NCBI GenBank assembly: GCA_947487095.1
Contig: CANKVI010000032.1
Coordinates: 1 to 9,913 of the forward strand
Direction: 5' to 3'
Source of the DNA: Acidimicrobiaceae bacterium
GTDB taxonomy: Bacteria; Actinomycetota; Acidimicrobiia; Acidimicrobiales; Ilumatobacteraceae
DNA: 9,913 nt
Under the pieces are notes generated by a model that had not been told where the DNA came from, ran no database searches, and was given only the letters and a program-made list of their open reading frames with translations. Made by a program: the position numbers and the translations under genes. This document shows positions 1 to 9,596 of this stretch, piece after piece. Within the stretch, counting starts at the first letter, position 1, and every line of letters begins with the position of its first letter.

Positions 1-2
1 AT

Positions 3-2597
3 GTTCTGCCAGATTCAAGCGAACTCATTTTTGTTGACCCCAAACGCATGCGTGACCGTGCGAAAGATTTGCTTGCAGAAGAAGATGACTTGGCAAAAGC
101 GCTGGCAAGTACGTGGGCACGCGATGCGCAGCGTTCCTTCCCTCGCCTGCACTTAGACATTGATCAACTGTTTGGTCCTTCGCAGTCGTTAAATGCACTG
201 TCGCTCTCGCTTCCATCTGAAGCAATTGATGCGCCAACTGTGCAATCAACCGGTTGGGGTCAAGCAACCAGCGATGCCGAAGCAACCGCTAAGCGCGTGC
301 AACAACTCGTCACCGACAAGTGGACGGTGGTGATTGCTGCGGAAGGCGAAAGCTCGGCGCAGCGACTGATTGAAGTGTTCACGCAGAATGGCGTGGCCGT
401 TCGCGATCTCAGTGCGAGCAAAGAAGCAGACCTCAGCAAGCCAGGCACGTATGTAGTAGTTGCTCCTCTGCATCACGGCTATTCATTACCGCAGGTGAAA
501 CTTGCCGTCATTGCAGAAACCGACCTCACTGGTCGACGCCGCACACATCGCCAGCCGCGGGCACGCAAGCGCGACACCACTTCGGTATTCCAAGACTTAA
601 AGCCTGGCGACTACGTCGTTCACCATTATCACGGCGTTGGAAAATACGAAGGAATGGTGAAGCGCACGATCGGTGGCTCCGAGCGCGACTACTTACTTCT
701 TGCCTATAAAGACGGCGACAAGCTGTACGTACCAACTGACCACATTGATGCAGTTCGTCAATACATCGGCGGAGATTCGCCAACACTTCATCGACTGGGC
801 GGAAGCGACTTCGCACGTGCAAAGCAACGCGTGCGTTCGGCAGTTCGCGAAATTGCCCAAGAACTTGTGGTGCTGTACCAGCGAAGAGTGAATGCAGTTG
901 GCCATGCATTCAGTGAAGACACGCCTTGGCAACACGAAATGGAAGGCGCATTCCCCTTTGTTGAAACACCAGACCAGCGCACAGCAATTGAACTGGTGAA
1001 GAGCGACATGGAACGCAATGTTCCGATGGACCGCTTGGTGTGTGGCGATGTTGGCTTTGGTAAAACCGAAGTTGCTGTGCGCGCCGCGTTCAAAGCAATT
1101 CAAGATGGCAAGCAAGTTGCGGTTCTCGTGCCAACAACCTTACTTGCATCGCAACACGCAAACACGTTTGCCGAACGGTTCCGCGGGTATCCAATTCGTG
1201 TTGAGTCACTTTCACGCTTTCTTACCAACTCACAAGCGAAAAAGGTTCTTGCAGGCGTTGCCAGTGGCGACGTGGACTGCGTCATTGGCACGCATCGTTT
1301 GCTGCAAGAAGGCGTGAAGTTCAAAGACCTTGGGTTGCTTGTTGTGGACGAAGAGCAACGATTCGGTGTGACGCATAAAGAAATGATGAAGAAGCTGAAG
1401 ACAAACGTGGACGTACTCACGCTGACTGCAACACCAATTCCGCGCACACTTGAAATGAGCCTTGTCGGAATTCGCGACATGTCGTTGCTGCAAACACCAC
1501 CCGCCGACCGCCAACCGATTCTCACATTTGTTGGTGAAGATGACGAGCGCGTTTCCACTGAAGCAATTCGTCGCGAGTTGTTACGTGATGGCCAGGTGTT
1601 CTGGGTGCACAATCGCGTGCAAAGCATTGAGCAGCGAGCACAGGAGCTTCGCGAACTTGTTCCCGAAGCACGCATTGCGGTTGCGCACGGTCAAATGGAC
1701 GAGGGCCGACTTGAGCAAATTGTTCTTGATTTCTGGGAAGGAAAGTTTGACGTATTGGTGTGCACCACCATCATCGAAAGCGGAATCGACATGCCAACCG
1801 TAAACACACTGGTGGTTGAGCGTGCCGACCTACTCGGGCTTGGACAGTTGCATCAAATTCGTGGACGCGTAGGCCGCAGTGGTTCGCGTGCATATGCATA
1901 TCTGTTTCATCCGCGCGACAAAGTGTTGTCCGAAGACGCATACGAGCGCTTGAAAACCATCGGTGAAGCAACCGAATTAGGAAGCGGTTTCAAAATTGCC
2001 ATGCGCGACTTAGAAATTCGTGGTGCAGGAAACATGTTGGGCGAAGCACAAAGTGGCCACATCGCAGCCGTTGGTTACGACTTGTACTGCCAGCTAGTAA
2101 CGGAAGCAGTTTCGGAGATGAAGGGTGAAGACGTTCCGCCAATTGTTCCAGAACTCAAGCTCGATGTTGCCACCAATGCGTACTTGCCTACCGACTACGT
2201 GTCGAAGGAAGAGTCTCGCCTCGATGCCTACCGCAGGCTTGCAGCAGTCACGAAACAAACTGACGTCGCCGATATTCGCGATGAATGGATTGACCGCTAT
2301 GGCCCACTGCCCGAAGCAGCACTTGCACTCATTCGCGTTGGAGAGTTGCGAGCTGAATGTCATCGAGTTGGTCTTCGCGAACTCGTTGTTGCTGACGGCA
2401 GAGCGCGTTTACTGCCCGTTTCACTGAAGGCAAGCCAACAAATGCGTCTGACTCGAATTGCAAAGAGCAGCGAATGGAATGAGCAGACCAAACAACTCAA
2501 TGTCACGCTTCCCCGTGCCCCACAAGGCAAACAAGCAGATACAGGAACCGTTGACTATTTGGTGTCGTTCCTGCAGGAACTCTTTGACGACAACTAG
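3..2597 (+). CDS. mfd: Transcription-repair coupling factor Mfd, 5'-truncated by the window edge
   Basis: Mfd is a cytoplasmic ATP-driven DNA translocase that removes RNA polymerase stalled at lesions and recruits UvrA for nucleotide excision repair. The frame is open from base 3, so the ATG at 48 is internal; 864 residues are visible against a usual 1150-1200, leaving roughly 300 N-terminal residues (most of the UvrB-like module) outside. Counting from the codon at base 3: a short remnant of the N-terminal module; the RNA polymerase-interaction (CarD-like) domain beginning at KPGDYVVHHYHGVGKYEG near residue 200; the superfamily 2 helicase core with Walker A GDVGFGKT at 348-355, Walker B DEEQ at 449-452, TATPIPRT at 475-482 and RGRVGR at 620-625; then the TRCF C-terminal domain from about 700 (ELKLDVATNAYLPTDYV). 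All key helicase motifs are intact. The stop lies 10 nt before the next ATG, suggesting cotranscription. The family assignment is very secure. Confidence 0.97.
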   Translation, partial: VLPDSSELIFVDPKRMRDRAKDLLAEEDDLAKALASTWARDAQRSFPRLHLDIDQLFGPSQSLNALSLSLPSEAIDAPTVQSTGWGQATSDAEATAKRVQQLVTDKWTVVIAAEGESSAQRLIEVFTQNGVAVRDLSASKEADLSKPGTYVVVAPLHHGYSLPQVKLAVIAETDLTGRRRTHRQPRARKRDTTSVFQDLKPGDYVVHHYHGVGKYEGMVKRTIGGSERDYLLLAYKDGDKLYVPTDHIDAVRQYIGGDSPTLHRLGGSDFARAKQRVRSAVREIAQELVVLYQRRVNAVGHAFSEDTPWQHEMEGAFPFVETPDQRTAIELVKSDMERNVPMDRLVCGDVGFGKTEVAVRAAFKAIQDGKQVAVLVPTTLLASQHANTFAERFRGYPIRVESLSRFLTNSQAKKVLAGVASGDVDCVIGTHRLLQEGVKFKDLGLLVVDEEQRFGVTHKEMMKKLKTNVDVLTLTATPIPRTLEMSLVGIRDMSLLQTPPADRQPILTFVGEDDERVSTEAIRRELLRDGQVFWVHNRVQSIEQRAQELRELVPEARIAVAHGQMDEGRLEQIVLDFWEGKFDVLVCTTIIESGIDMPTVNTLVVERADLLGLGQLHQIRGRVGRSGSRAYAYLFHPRDKVLSEDAYERLKTIGEATELGSGFKIAMRDLEIRGAGNMLGEAQSGHIAAVGYDLYCQLVTEAVSEMKGEDVPPIVPELKLDVATNAYLPTDYVSKEESRLDAYRRLAAVTKQTDVADIRDEWIDRYGPLPEAALALIRVGELRAECHRVGLRELVVADGRARLLPVSLKASQQMRLTRIAKSSEWNEQTKQLNVTLPRAPQGKQADTGTVDYLVSFLQELFDDN

Positions 2598-2607
2598 GCT
2601 TTACCAA

Positions 2608-3522
2608 ATGTCACGCACCTCCCGTAAGTCTGTTCGTTCACTCGCTTTTTCATGCGTTGCAATGATTTCTCTCGCAAGCTGCGGTGGAAGTTCAAAAAAT
2701 GATGCTGCGTCAGTTGATGGTTCTGTAATTGCAAAAACAACACTTGAAACAGCACTCACTCAGCTTTCGGACGCAGGCCAGATCGAGCTCGAAAACGGCG
2801 TTGTGCCAATGGATGCAGTGCGCTCGGTACTTGCCGCCATTATTCGCGGTGAAGCAACCAAACTCGTACTCGAGCAGTACAACGTGACGGTTACCGACGC
2901 AGACACCAAAGCGGTGATTGACCAAATTTCACAAGATGCCGGTTACGACACCTTGGGCCAAGACTTGAAAGACCTCATCATTGGGCTGAATAGCGGAGAC
3001 CTCGCACTCACGCGAGTGAAAGCACCTTCCGAAGCCGACCTTGAAAAGATGTACAACAAAGCGCCTGCATCTGTTGGTGCAATGTGTGCTCAACACATCT
3101 TGGTAGAAGATGAAGCAACTGCAAATGAAGTCATTGAAAAACTGAACGACGGCGGCGACTTCAAGAAACTTGCTGGCGAGTACAGCACCGAGCCAAACGC
3201 GGCAACGACTGGTGGAATCCTTGGCTCAGCCGACGGAGATTGCATTGCCCTTTCCGATTACCAATCACAATTTGACTCAGCGTTTACCGCTGGTGCGCTC
3301 ACTGCAGCAGTTGGTGTTCCAACCGGTCCTGTGAAATCTAGCTTTGGCTACCACGTCATCATGATTCGCCCATTCGCCGATATCAAGGCATCGCTTGTTC
3401 TCATGATGTCAAAGTCTCCTGGAATGTTGTTGATGTCAGGCGTACTTGCAACACGTGATGTAATCATTGCGTCTGAGTACGGTCGCTGGGACACAGCAAC
3501 CGGAAAAATCACCGACCTGTAA
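2608..3522 (+). CDS. Secreted lipoprotein with parvulin-type (PpiC/SurA-like) peptidyl-prolyl isomerase domain
   Basis: Probable envelope-anchored foldase that isomerises prolyl bonds in exported proteins; 304 residues. The start at 2608 is chosen because it gives a classic lipoprotein signal: basic SRTSRKSVR, a hydrophobic stretch, and the lipobox L22-A23-S24-C25 followed by GGSS. The upstream in-frame ATG at 2458 would bury this signal and overlap mfd by 140 nt. A SurA-N-like helical region spans about 40-150. The parvulin domain spans about 158-253: C160-AQHILV with His163, GGDFKKLAGEYSTEP, a GGILG turn, and PVKSSFGYHVIMI with His249, the two histidines expected of the fold. Cysteines 160 and 212 are a candidate disulfide. 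The tail (about 260-290) is rich in methionine and hydrophobic residues and ends in YGRWDTATGKI, resembling the YGTWD-like ends of related actinobacterial SurA-like proteins. No clear Shine-Dalgarno site precedes it. The fold is well supported; activity and clients are inferred. Confidence 0.88.
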   Translation: MSRTSRKSVRSLAFSCVAMISLASCGGSSKNDAASVDGSVIAKTTLETALTQLSDAGQIELENGVVPMDAVRSVLAAIIRGEATKLVLEQYNVTVTDADTKAVIDQISQDAGYDTLGQDLKDLIIGLNSGDLALTRVKAPSEADLEKMYNKAPASVGAMCAQHILVEDEATANEVIEKLNDGGDFKKLAGEYSTEPNAATTGGILGSADGDCIALSDYQSQFDSAFTAGALTAAVGVPTGPVKSSFGYHVIMIRPFADIKASLVLMMSKSPGMLLMSGVLATRDVIIASEYGRWDTATGKITDL

Positions 3523-3534
3523 ATTGCATACGAC

Positions 3535-5007
3535 ATGAGCAATCGCACTTCGGTTGGTCGCGTCGTCATTGTTGGTTTAGGGCCAGGCCCGCGCAACACG
3601 GTTACTGAAGCAACGCTGCAAGCAATTGCATCGATTCCGCATCAATTCGTTCGCACCAGGAAACACCCGACCGCAGACTTGCTTCCTAGTGCACAGAGCT
3701 TTGATCATCTTTACGAATCGCTGCCAACGTTTGACGATGTCTATGCAGCAATTACTGAAACCCTGATTGCCGCCGCAAACGAACACGGCGAAGTGCTGTA
3801 CGCGGTGCCAGGTTCTCCGTTACTTCTTGAAACAAGCGTGACGCAACTTCGCGCAGACACACGAATTGAAGTTCACGTTCTGCCAGCCATGAGTTTTCTC
3901 GATCTTGCATGGGAAGCACTCGGCATCGACCCTGTGAATGCAGGAGTTCGATTGATTGACGGCCATCGTTTTGCAGCAGAAGCAGCCAATGAGCGTGGGC
4001 CACTGCTTGTTGCTCAAGTGCATGCCGACTGGGTGCTGTCTGATGTGAAGTTGTCATTCGATGAAGCAGTTGGTGACGAGCCAGTTGTTCTGCTTCATCA
4101 TCTTGGACTTCCCGATCAACGGGTTGAACACACCACATGGCAAGACCTCGACCGCGTGCTTCCTGCCGACCACCTCACCACGCTGTACATACCTCAGCTT
4201 GCTCAGCCCATCGCTGGTGAAATGGTGAGGCTTCACCAGCTTGCGCGCACGCTGCGCGAGCAGTGCCCATGGGATATAGAGCAAACACACCAATCACTCA
4301 TCAAGCACCTGCTTGAAGAGACATACGAAGTAGTTGACGCCATCAATGAACTTGATGCGGAAAATCCAACTACCGACGATGCGCTCATTGAAGAACTTGG
4401 CGACCTGTTGTATCAAGTGGAGTTTCACGCCACGATTGCCGAGCAGGAAGGCAGATTCACACTTGCCGATGTTGCGCGCTCCATTCACGACAAGCTGGTG
4501 CGCCGACACCCACACGTGTTCGGCGACGCTGTTGCCGACAGCGCGAACGACGTGGTGAGCACGTGGGACGAAGTGAAGCGCCAAGAGCGACTATCCAATG
4601 ACGCGAAGTCCGACTCCGTGTTCAGCGGTGTTGCCAAAGCAGCACCTTCGCTGTCGTATGCAACAAAGTTGCAAAAGCGTGCCGCCGATGTTGGGTTCGA
4701 TTGGCCAAACGCCGATGGCGCGTTCGACAAGATCCGTGAAGAGTCAGCCGAAATCCGTGACGCCATAGGTCAACAAGCCGACCCAGAAGCGGTGCGCATG
4801 GAGCTTGGCGATTTGCTGTTCAGTGTGGTCAATTTGTCTCGCCATTTGGGACACGATGCCGAGACAGCGCTACGAGAAGCCAGCGACAAGTTCCGCGCTC
4901 GTTTTGAACACGTTGAGGCACTCGCACTTGAGCGCAACATTGACTTACACGCTGTCGACCTTGCCACGCTTGACGCACTGTGGGGTGAGGCCAAAGCACG
5001 GAAGTGA
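3535..5007 (+). CDS. mazG: YabN-type MazG: tetrapyrrole methylase-like domain fused to tandem MazG nucleotide pyrophosphohydrolase domains
   Basis: MazG hydrolyses (d)NTPs to monophosphate and pyrophosphate, cleaning damaged or excess nucleotides in the cytoplasm. The 490-residue protein matches the length and architecture of Bacillus YabN. Residues 9-220 look like a SAM-dependent tetrapyrrole (CobA/DphB-fold) methylase: VVIVGLGPGPRN at 10-20 and AVPGSPLLLE near 90. The first MazG domain follows, with CPWD at 244-247, EETYE at 261-265, EELGD at 286-290 and RRHPHVFGD near 322, the Mg-binding pattern of the family. A second MazG domain has EESAE at 402-406, D409 and MELGD at 422-426, so both metal sites appear intact. 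The start lies 12 nt after the lipoprotein stop, with no evident Shine-Dalgarno site. In Mycobacterium mazG also sits beside mfd. The MazG call is firm; what the methylase-like half does is not established for this family. Confidence 0.94.
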   Translation: MSNRTSVGRVVIVGLGPGPRNTVTEATLQAIASIPHQFVRTRKHPTADLLPSAQSFDHLYESLPTFDDVYAAITETLIAAANEHGEVLYAVPGSPLLLETSVTQLRADTRIEVHVLPAMSFLDLAWEALGIDPVNAGVRLIDGHRFAAEAANERGPLLVAQVHADWVLSDVKLSFDEAVGDEPVVLLHHLGLPDQRVEHTTWQDLDRVLPADHLTTLYIPQLAQPIAGEMVRLHQLARTLREQCPWDIEQTHQSLIKHLLEETYEVVDAINELDAENPTTDDALIEELGDLLYQVEFHATIAEQEGRFTLADVARSIHDKLVRRHPHVFGDAVADSANDVVSTWDEVKRQERLSNDAKSDSVFSGVAKAAPSLSYATKLQKRAADVGFDWPNADGAFDKIREESAEIRDAIGQQADPEAVRMELGDLLFSVVNLSRHLGHDAETALREASDKFRARFEHVEALALERNIDLHAVDLATLDALWGEAKARK

Positions 5008-5023
5008 ACGTGAATTCGTGCGC

Positions 5024-6320
<1,297 letters not shown>

Positions 6321-6336
6321 CCAGCCGAACAGAAGA

Positions 6337-6356
6337 GATGACGCAATTCAGTCATC
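6337..6356. repeat. 6-bp inverted repeat between eno and the ftsB-like gene
   Basis: GATGAC (6337-6342), 8-nt spacer, GTCATC (6351-6356), inside the 57-nt gap. No T-run follows, so it is a poor intrinsic terminator. Its TGAC/GTCA core resembles the inverted repeat at the eno start, so a shared operator is conceivable but unproven. Confidence 0.3.
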
Positions 6357-6365
6357 GCTGAAGGC

Positions 6366-6377
6366 CAGAATAGGGGG
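6366..6377 (+). promoter_or_regulatory. Possible -10 element or misplaced purine-rich site before the ftsB-like gene
   Basis: CAGAAT (6366-6371) matches the -10 consensus at four of six positions and would place a transcript start on the A of the ATG at 6378, as in leaderless genes. The purine run AGGGGG (6372-6377) touches the ATG directly, too close to act as a normal Shine-Dalgarno site. No convincing -35 is visible. This is tentative. Confidence 0.25.
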
Positions 6378-6812
6378 ATGGCAACCACCGAGATTCGACT
6401 CGTTCGCAGTCGCAAACTCCGTTTGGCCAGCACCCCCCTCGCCATTGCCGTCATCGTTGCACTCGTCGTTTCCATGTCGGTGTTTCCAGTTCGTTCGTAT
6501 ATCAATCAACGCAATCTCATCGCGCAAAAAGAAATTGAATTCGCACAATACGAAGATGTCATCGAAAACCTGCAAGACCAGGTGACCTACCTGAAAACAG
6601 AGGCTGGTTTACAGGAAGCCATTCGCACCCAACTTGGCTACCTTCGCTTCGATGAGCGCCGCCTCCCAATGATGGAAATGCCGGCACTGTCTACGGCTCT
6701 TCCAGAGCGCTGGCCGTACACCATTGTTTCCACCATGTTGTTAGTACGCAGTCTTGAATCTGCGAAAAAGGCTGCCCAGGGCGAAATTTCCCTACAGCCG
6801 TTTACCCCCTAA
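6378..6812 (+). CDS. FtsB/DivIC-like septum formation initiator family protein
   Basis: Predicted bitopic cell-division protein that would join the FtsQ-FtsL-type divisome subcomplex through a coiled coil outside the membrane. The 144-residue protein has a basic cytoplasmic N-terminus (RLVRSRKLRL, residues 7-16), one membrane segment at about 20-38 (LAIAVIVALVVSMSVFPV), and a likely coiled coil at about 42-80 containing IENLQDQVTYLKTEAGLQE. Then comes the typical family element IRTQLGYLRFDERRLP and a C-terminal LPERWPYTIVSTMLLVR motif, seen in actinobacterial FtsB-like proteins. The position directly after eno is the standard one for this family in Actinobacteria (as for Rv1024 after eno in M. 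tuberculosis). The ATG at 6378 is the only start that keeps the basic N-terminus. I leave the symbol empty because FtsB and DivIC names are used inconsistently for this group. Confidence 0.87.
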   Translation: MATTEIRLVRSRKLRLASTPLAIAVIVALVVSMSVFPVRSYINQRNLIAQKEIEFAQYEDVIENLQDQVTYLKTEAGLQEAIRTQLGYLRFDERRLPMMEMPALSTALPERWPYTIVSTMLLVRSLESAKKAAQGEISLQPFTP

Positions 6813-6813
6813 C

Positions 6814-6827
6814 CTGTCGTCAGACAG
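6814..6827 (+). repeat. Short hairpin just upstream of the coxL ribosome binding site
   Basis: CTGTC (6814-6818), loop GTCA, GACAG (6823-6827): a 5-bp stem starting two bases after the ftsB-like stop and ending six bases before the coxL Shine-Dalgarno site. It lacks a following T-run. It could influence coupling or mRNA stability, or be chance. Confidence 0.25.
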
Positions 6828-6833
6828 AGCGAT

Positions 6834-6838
6834 AGGAG
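6834..6838 (+). promoter_or_regulatory. Shine-Dalgarno site that fixes the GTG start of coxL
   Basis: AGGAG lies five bases before the GTG at 6844. It is the strongest Shine-Dalgarno match in the window and decides in favour of the GTG over the earlier in-frame ATG at 6754, which would overlap the ftsB-like gene by 59 nt. Confidence 0.8.
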
Positions 6839-6843
6839 ATTTT

Positions 6844-9141
6844 GTGGCTGGAAGCATTCTTGGTAACCGCGTACTCCGCAAAGAGGACCCGAAGTTCCTC
6901 ACCACCGGTGGTGTGTACGTAGACGACCTCAACAGCGAACCACTTCTTGTTGGCGCACTGCATGCAACCTTTGTTCGTTCCACTGTTGCTCACGCCAACA
7001 TTACGAGCATCGATATTGCTGATGCACTTGAGTCTCCTGGCGTTGTCGCTATTTACACCGCTGCAGATTTGAATCTTCAACCAGTGTCGGCCACCTTTAA
7101 CCCAATGGCCAAGCGCACGCTGCTCGCAAGCAACAAAGTTCGCTACGTAGGCGAACCAGTTGCTGTTGTTCTCACCAAACTTGCAAACCAAGGTGAAGAC
7201 GCTGCTGAAAAGGTAATCGTCGACTACGACACTCTTGAAGTGTTGATCGACATTGAACAAGCAATGACCAGCACCACCCACATTTACGAGGAGTGTGGCA
7301 GCAACGTGGTGTTCGATAGCACTGCAATTGGCATGCCCGACAACACAGGCGATGCAATGTTTGCAGACTGTGAAGTTGTGGTGAAAGGTCGCTATGTAAA
7401 CCAGCGAGTTGCACCATGCCCTCTTGAAGTTCGCGCATCTGCTGCAGCATGGGAAAGCGACGGTCGACTTATTCAGTGGATGTCCACGCAACACGCACAA
7501 GGCGCACGCGACACCATTCAATCTGCAAACGGACTTGAGGCTGGACAAATTCGCGTCATCACACCAGACGTTGGAGGTGGCTTCGGCGCAAAGATCGCCG
7601 CTTACCCAGAAGAACTTGTTCTTGGAGCGGTTGCAAAGAAAGCTGGCAAACCTGTTCGCTGGCTTGAAACACGCAGCGAATCCATGACCGCACTCGGCCA
7701 CGGCCGTGCACAAATTCAGTACGTCACCATTGGTGGAACGAAAGCCGGAAAAGTAACCGCCTATCAAATGCACGTGTTGCAAGACTCCGGAGCATGGGTG
7801 GACCTTGGCGCAATCCTTGCCCCATTCATGACTCGCCCAATGGCGTCTGGCGTCTACGACATTCCAAAGATTGAAGTTCGCACCACATCGATTGCCACCA
7901 ACACCACCCCAGTGGTTGCTTACCGTGGGGCCGGCCGACCAGAAGCGACCGCCGCAATTGAGCGTGCAATGGACATGTTTGCAGCCGAAATTGGCAAAGA
8001 TGCAGCAGAAGTACGACGCATCAACCTCATTCCAAAGTTCCTTGAGCCACATGCAACGTCAATCGGTCAAACGTATGACGTTGGCGATTACGAAGAGTCG
8101 TTGAATCGCGTCCTGGCAGCAGCCGACTACACCAAACTTCGTGCAGAACAAGCAGCGCGTCGCGCAAGTGGCAGCGTGAAGCAACTCGGCATTGGCGTAA
8201 GCGTGTATGTGGAAATCACTGCAGGCTCAAGCGCTGGCGAGTCCGCAAAGATTGAAGTCACACAAGATGGTCGCGCAGTGGTGTACACCGGAACTTCGCC
8301 ACACGGTCAAGGCCACGTCACTTCGTGGGCCATGATCGCATCTGATCAAACCGGAATTCCAATGGACAAGATCGATGTGGTGTGGGGCGATACCGACCTC
8401 GTGCCAAAGGGTGGCGGAACCATGGGTTCGCGTTCGCTTCAGCAAGGCGGCGTTGCAGTGCACGTTGCAGCAGGAGAACTGGTTGAGCAAGCTCGCAAGC
8501 ATGCGGCACGACTGCTTGAAGCCAACGAAGAAGACGTGGTGTTCGACAAAGAGTCTGCTTCGTTCCACGTTACGGGTACGCCAGCAGTTGCAAAGTCGTG
8601 GGCAGATTTGTCCATTGCGTTGGCCAAAGATGGCGGCCTTATTCAGGAAACTGATTATGTTGCACAAGGCGCGACGTTCCCATTTGGTGCTCACGTCTCG
8701 GTCGTAGAAGTAGACACCGAAACTGGTCAAGTAAAAATGCTTCGCCACGTGGCATGCGATGACGCCGGCAAAGTGCTGAACCCGTTGTTACTTGAAGGAC
8801 AGATTCATGGCGGCATTGCTCAAGGCGCAGCGCAGGCACTTCTTGAAGAAGTGCGCTACGACGGTGATGGCAACCCAATCACGTCAAACTTTGCTGACTA
8901 TGCATTTATTTCTGCTGCAGAGTTGCCAAGTTTTGAAGTCATCCACATGGAAACCCCAACACCGCGCAACGTACTCGGCGCAAAGGGAATCGGTGAATCG
9001 GGAACGATTGGTTCGACCCCTGCAGTGCAATCTGCAGTAATTGACGCACTCGCCCACCTTGGAGTTCGTCATATCGATATGCCAACCACCGCAGAACGTG
9101 TGTGGTCAGAAATTCAAAAGCAGAAAGTAAAGGGCAACTGA
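6844..9141 (+). CDS. coxL: Form II carbon monoxide dehydrogenase-type large subunit (molybdenum hydroxylase)
   Basis: Large, molybdopterin-cytosine-dinucleotide-binding subunit of an aerobic Mo hydroxylase of the xanthine dehydrogenase/CO dehydrogenase family. It has 765 residues, a normal length, from a GTG start with a good ribosome site. The N-terminal aldehyde-oxidase a/b hammerhead domain covers about 1-125 ([21 protein letters not shown] at the start). The Mo-binding domains follow with [17 protein letters not shown] at 244-250, AYRGAGR at 359-365, HGQGH at 487-491, GGGTMGSRS at 523-531 and KGIGESG with the expected catalytic base E718. The active-site loop AYRGAGR defines form II; form I, the proven CO oxidisers, has AYxCSFR with a Cys that binds copper. 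The substrate is therefore uncertain: CO at low rate or another small molecule or aldehyde. It lies 31 nt after the ftsB-like stop, and its stop overlaps the coxS start (TGATG). Maturation genes are not in the window. Confidence 0.94.
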   Translation: MAGSILGNRVLRKEDPKFLTTGGVYVDDLNSEPLLVGALHATFVRSTVAHANITSIDIADALESPGVVAIYTAADLNLQPVSATFNPMAKRTLLASNKVRYVGEPVAVVLTKLANQGEDAAEKVIVDYDTLEVLIDIEQAMTSTTHIYEECGSNVVFDSTAIGMPDNTGDAMFADCEVVVKGRYVNQRVAPCPLEVRASAAAWESDGRLIQWMSTQHAQGARDTIQSANGLEAGQIRVITPDVGGGFGAKIAAYPEELVLGAVAKKAGKPVRWLETRSESMTALGHGRAQIQYVTIGGTKAGKVTAYQMHVLQDSGAWVDLGAILAPFMTRPMASGVYDIPKIEVRTTSIATNTTPVVAYRGAGRPEATAAIERAMDMFAAEIGKDAAEVRRINLIPKFLEPHATSIGQTYDVGDYEESLNRVLAAADYTKLRAEQAARRASGSVKQLGIGVSVYVEITAGSSAGESAKIEVTQDGRAVVYTGTSPHGQGHVTSWAMIASDQTGIPMDKIDVVWGDTDLVPKGGGTMGSRSLQQGGVAVHVAAGELVEQARKHAARLLEANEEDVVFDKESASFHVTGTPAVAKSWADLSIALAKDGGLIQETDYVAQGATFPFGAHVSVVEVDTETGQVKMLRHVACDDAGKVLNPLLLEGQIHGGIAQGAAQALLEEVRYDGDGNPITSNFADYAFISAAELPSFEVIHMETPTPRNVLGAKGIGESGTIGSTPAVQSAVIDALAHLGVRHIDMPTTAERVWSEIQKQKVKGN
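9129..9134 (+). promoter_or_regulatory. Shine-Dalgarno site for coxS inside the coxL end
   Basis: AAAGGG lies six bases before the coxS ATG at 9141, within the last codons of coxL. With the TGATG stop-start overlap it argues for translational coupling and for 9141 rather than the earlier in-frame ATG at 9102. Confidence 0.6.
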
Positions 9142-9596
9142 TGAAGATCAGCATTACTGTCAACGGAAAAGCGACTGAGCATGACGTTGAACCACGCACG
9201 CTTTTGGTTCACTACATTCGCGAAACATTGCAACTCACCGGCACAAACGTTGGCTGCGATACCTCAAGCTGTGGAGCATGCACCGTTCACCTCAATGGCG
9301 AAGCAGTGAAGAGCTGCACAATTCTGGCTGCACAGGCCGATGGCTACGCAGTAACCACCATCGAGGGCATGAGCAAAGACGGTGTGATGCACCCAATGCA
9401 ACAAGCGTTCATGGAAAACCACGGCCTGCAATGCGGTTTCTGCACACCTGGAATGGTGATGGCAGCAGTTGGCTTGCTCAATGAGAACGCCAACCCAACC
9501 GAAGACGACATCCGCATTGGCCTTGAAGGCAACCTGTGCCGTTGCACGGGATATCACAACATTGTTCAATCCGTTCTTGCAGCGGCAAAGAAGTAA
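9141..9596 (+). CDS. coxS: CO dehydrogenase-type small subunit, two [2Fe-2S] clusters
   Basis: Iron-sulfur subunit that carries electrons from the Mo site in CoxL to FAD in CoxM. The 151-residue length is normal for the family. The N-terminal ferredoxin-like domain has C39-x4-C44-x2-C47-x11-C59 ([16 protein letters not shown]), and the helical C-terminal domain has C98-x2-C101 (QCGFCTPGM) and C133-x-C135 ([11 protein letters not shown]). All eight cluster ligands are present, so the subunit should be functional. It begins [21 protein letters not shown], typical for the family. The start ATG shares one base with the coxL stop, and coxM begins nine bases after its stop, so L, S and M are almost certainly one transcript. 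The same subunit type serves other Mo hydroxylases, so it does not decide the substrate. Confidence 0.97.
   Translation: MKISITVNGKATEHDVEPRTLLVHYIRETLQLTGTNVGCDTSSCGACTVHLNGEAVKSCTILAAQADGYAVTTIEGMSKDGVMHPMQQAFMENHGLQCGFCTPGMVMAAVGLLNENANPTEDDIRIGLEGNLCRCTGYHNIVQSVLAAAKK

Noticed and set aside
1..50. ATG at base 1, and the ATG at 48, as possible gene starts
   Set aside because: The frame from base 1 soon hits a stop and gives no sensible protein. The ATG at 48 is internal because the mfd frame stays open to base 3 and Mfd is normally about 300 residues longer.
1100..1675. Open frame of 191 codons on the minus strand opposite mfd
   Set aside because: It is antisense to the helicase core of Mfd, Ser/Arg/Thr-rich and without domain features.
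2458..2607. Longer parvulin gene starting at 2458
   Set aside because: It would overlap mfd by 140 nt and bury the lipoprotein signal and lipobox that begin at 2608.
6337..6377. Intrinsic terminator after eno
   Set aside because: The stem is only 6 bp with an 8-nt loop and is followed by no T-run, so termination is not supported.
6754..6843. Longer coxL starting at 6754
   Set aside because: It would overlap the ftsB-like gene by 59 nt; the GTG at 6844 has an AGGAG five bases upstream and gives a family-typical N-terminus.
6820..8052. Long open frame of 410 codons on the minus strand opposite coxL
   Set aside because: It lies antisense to an unmistakable coxL, its translation is unnaturally rich in Cys, His, Trp and Asn with no recognisable domain, and it has no ribosome site. 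It is a by-product of coxL codon use.
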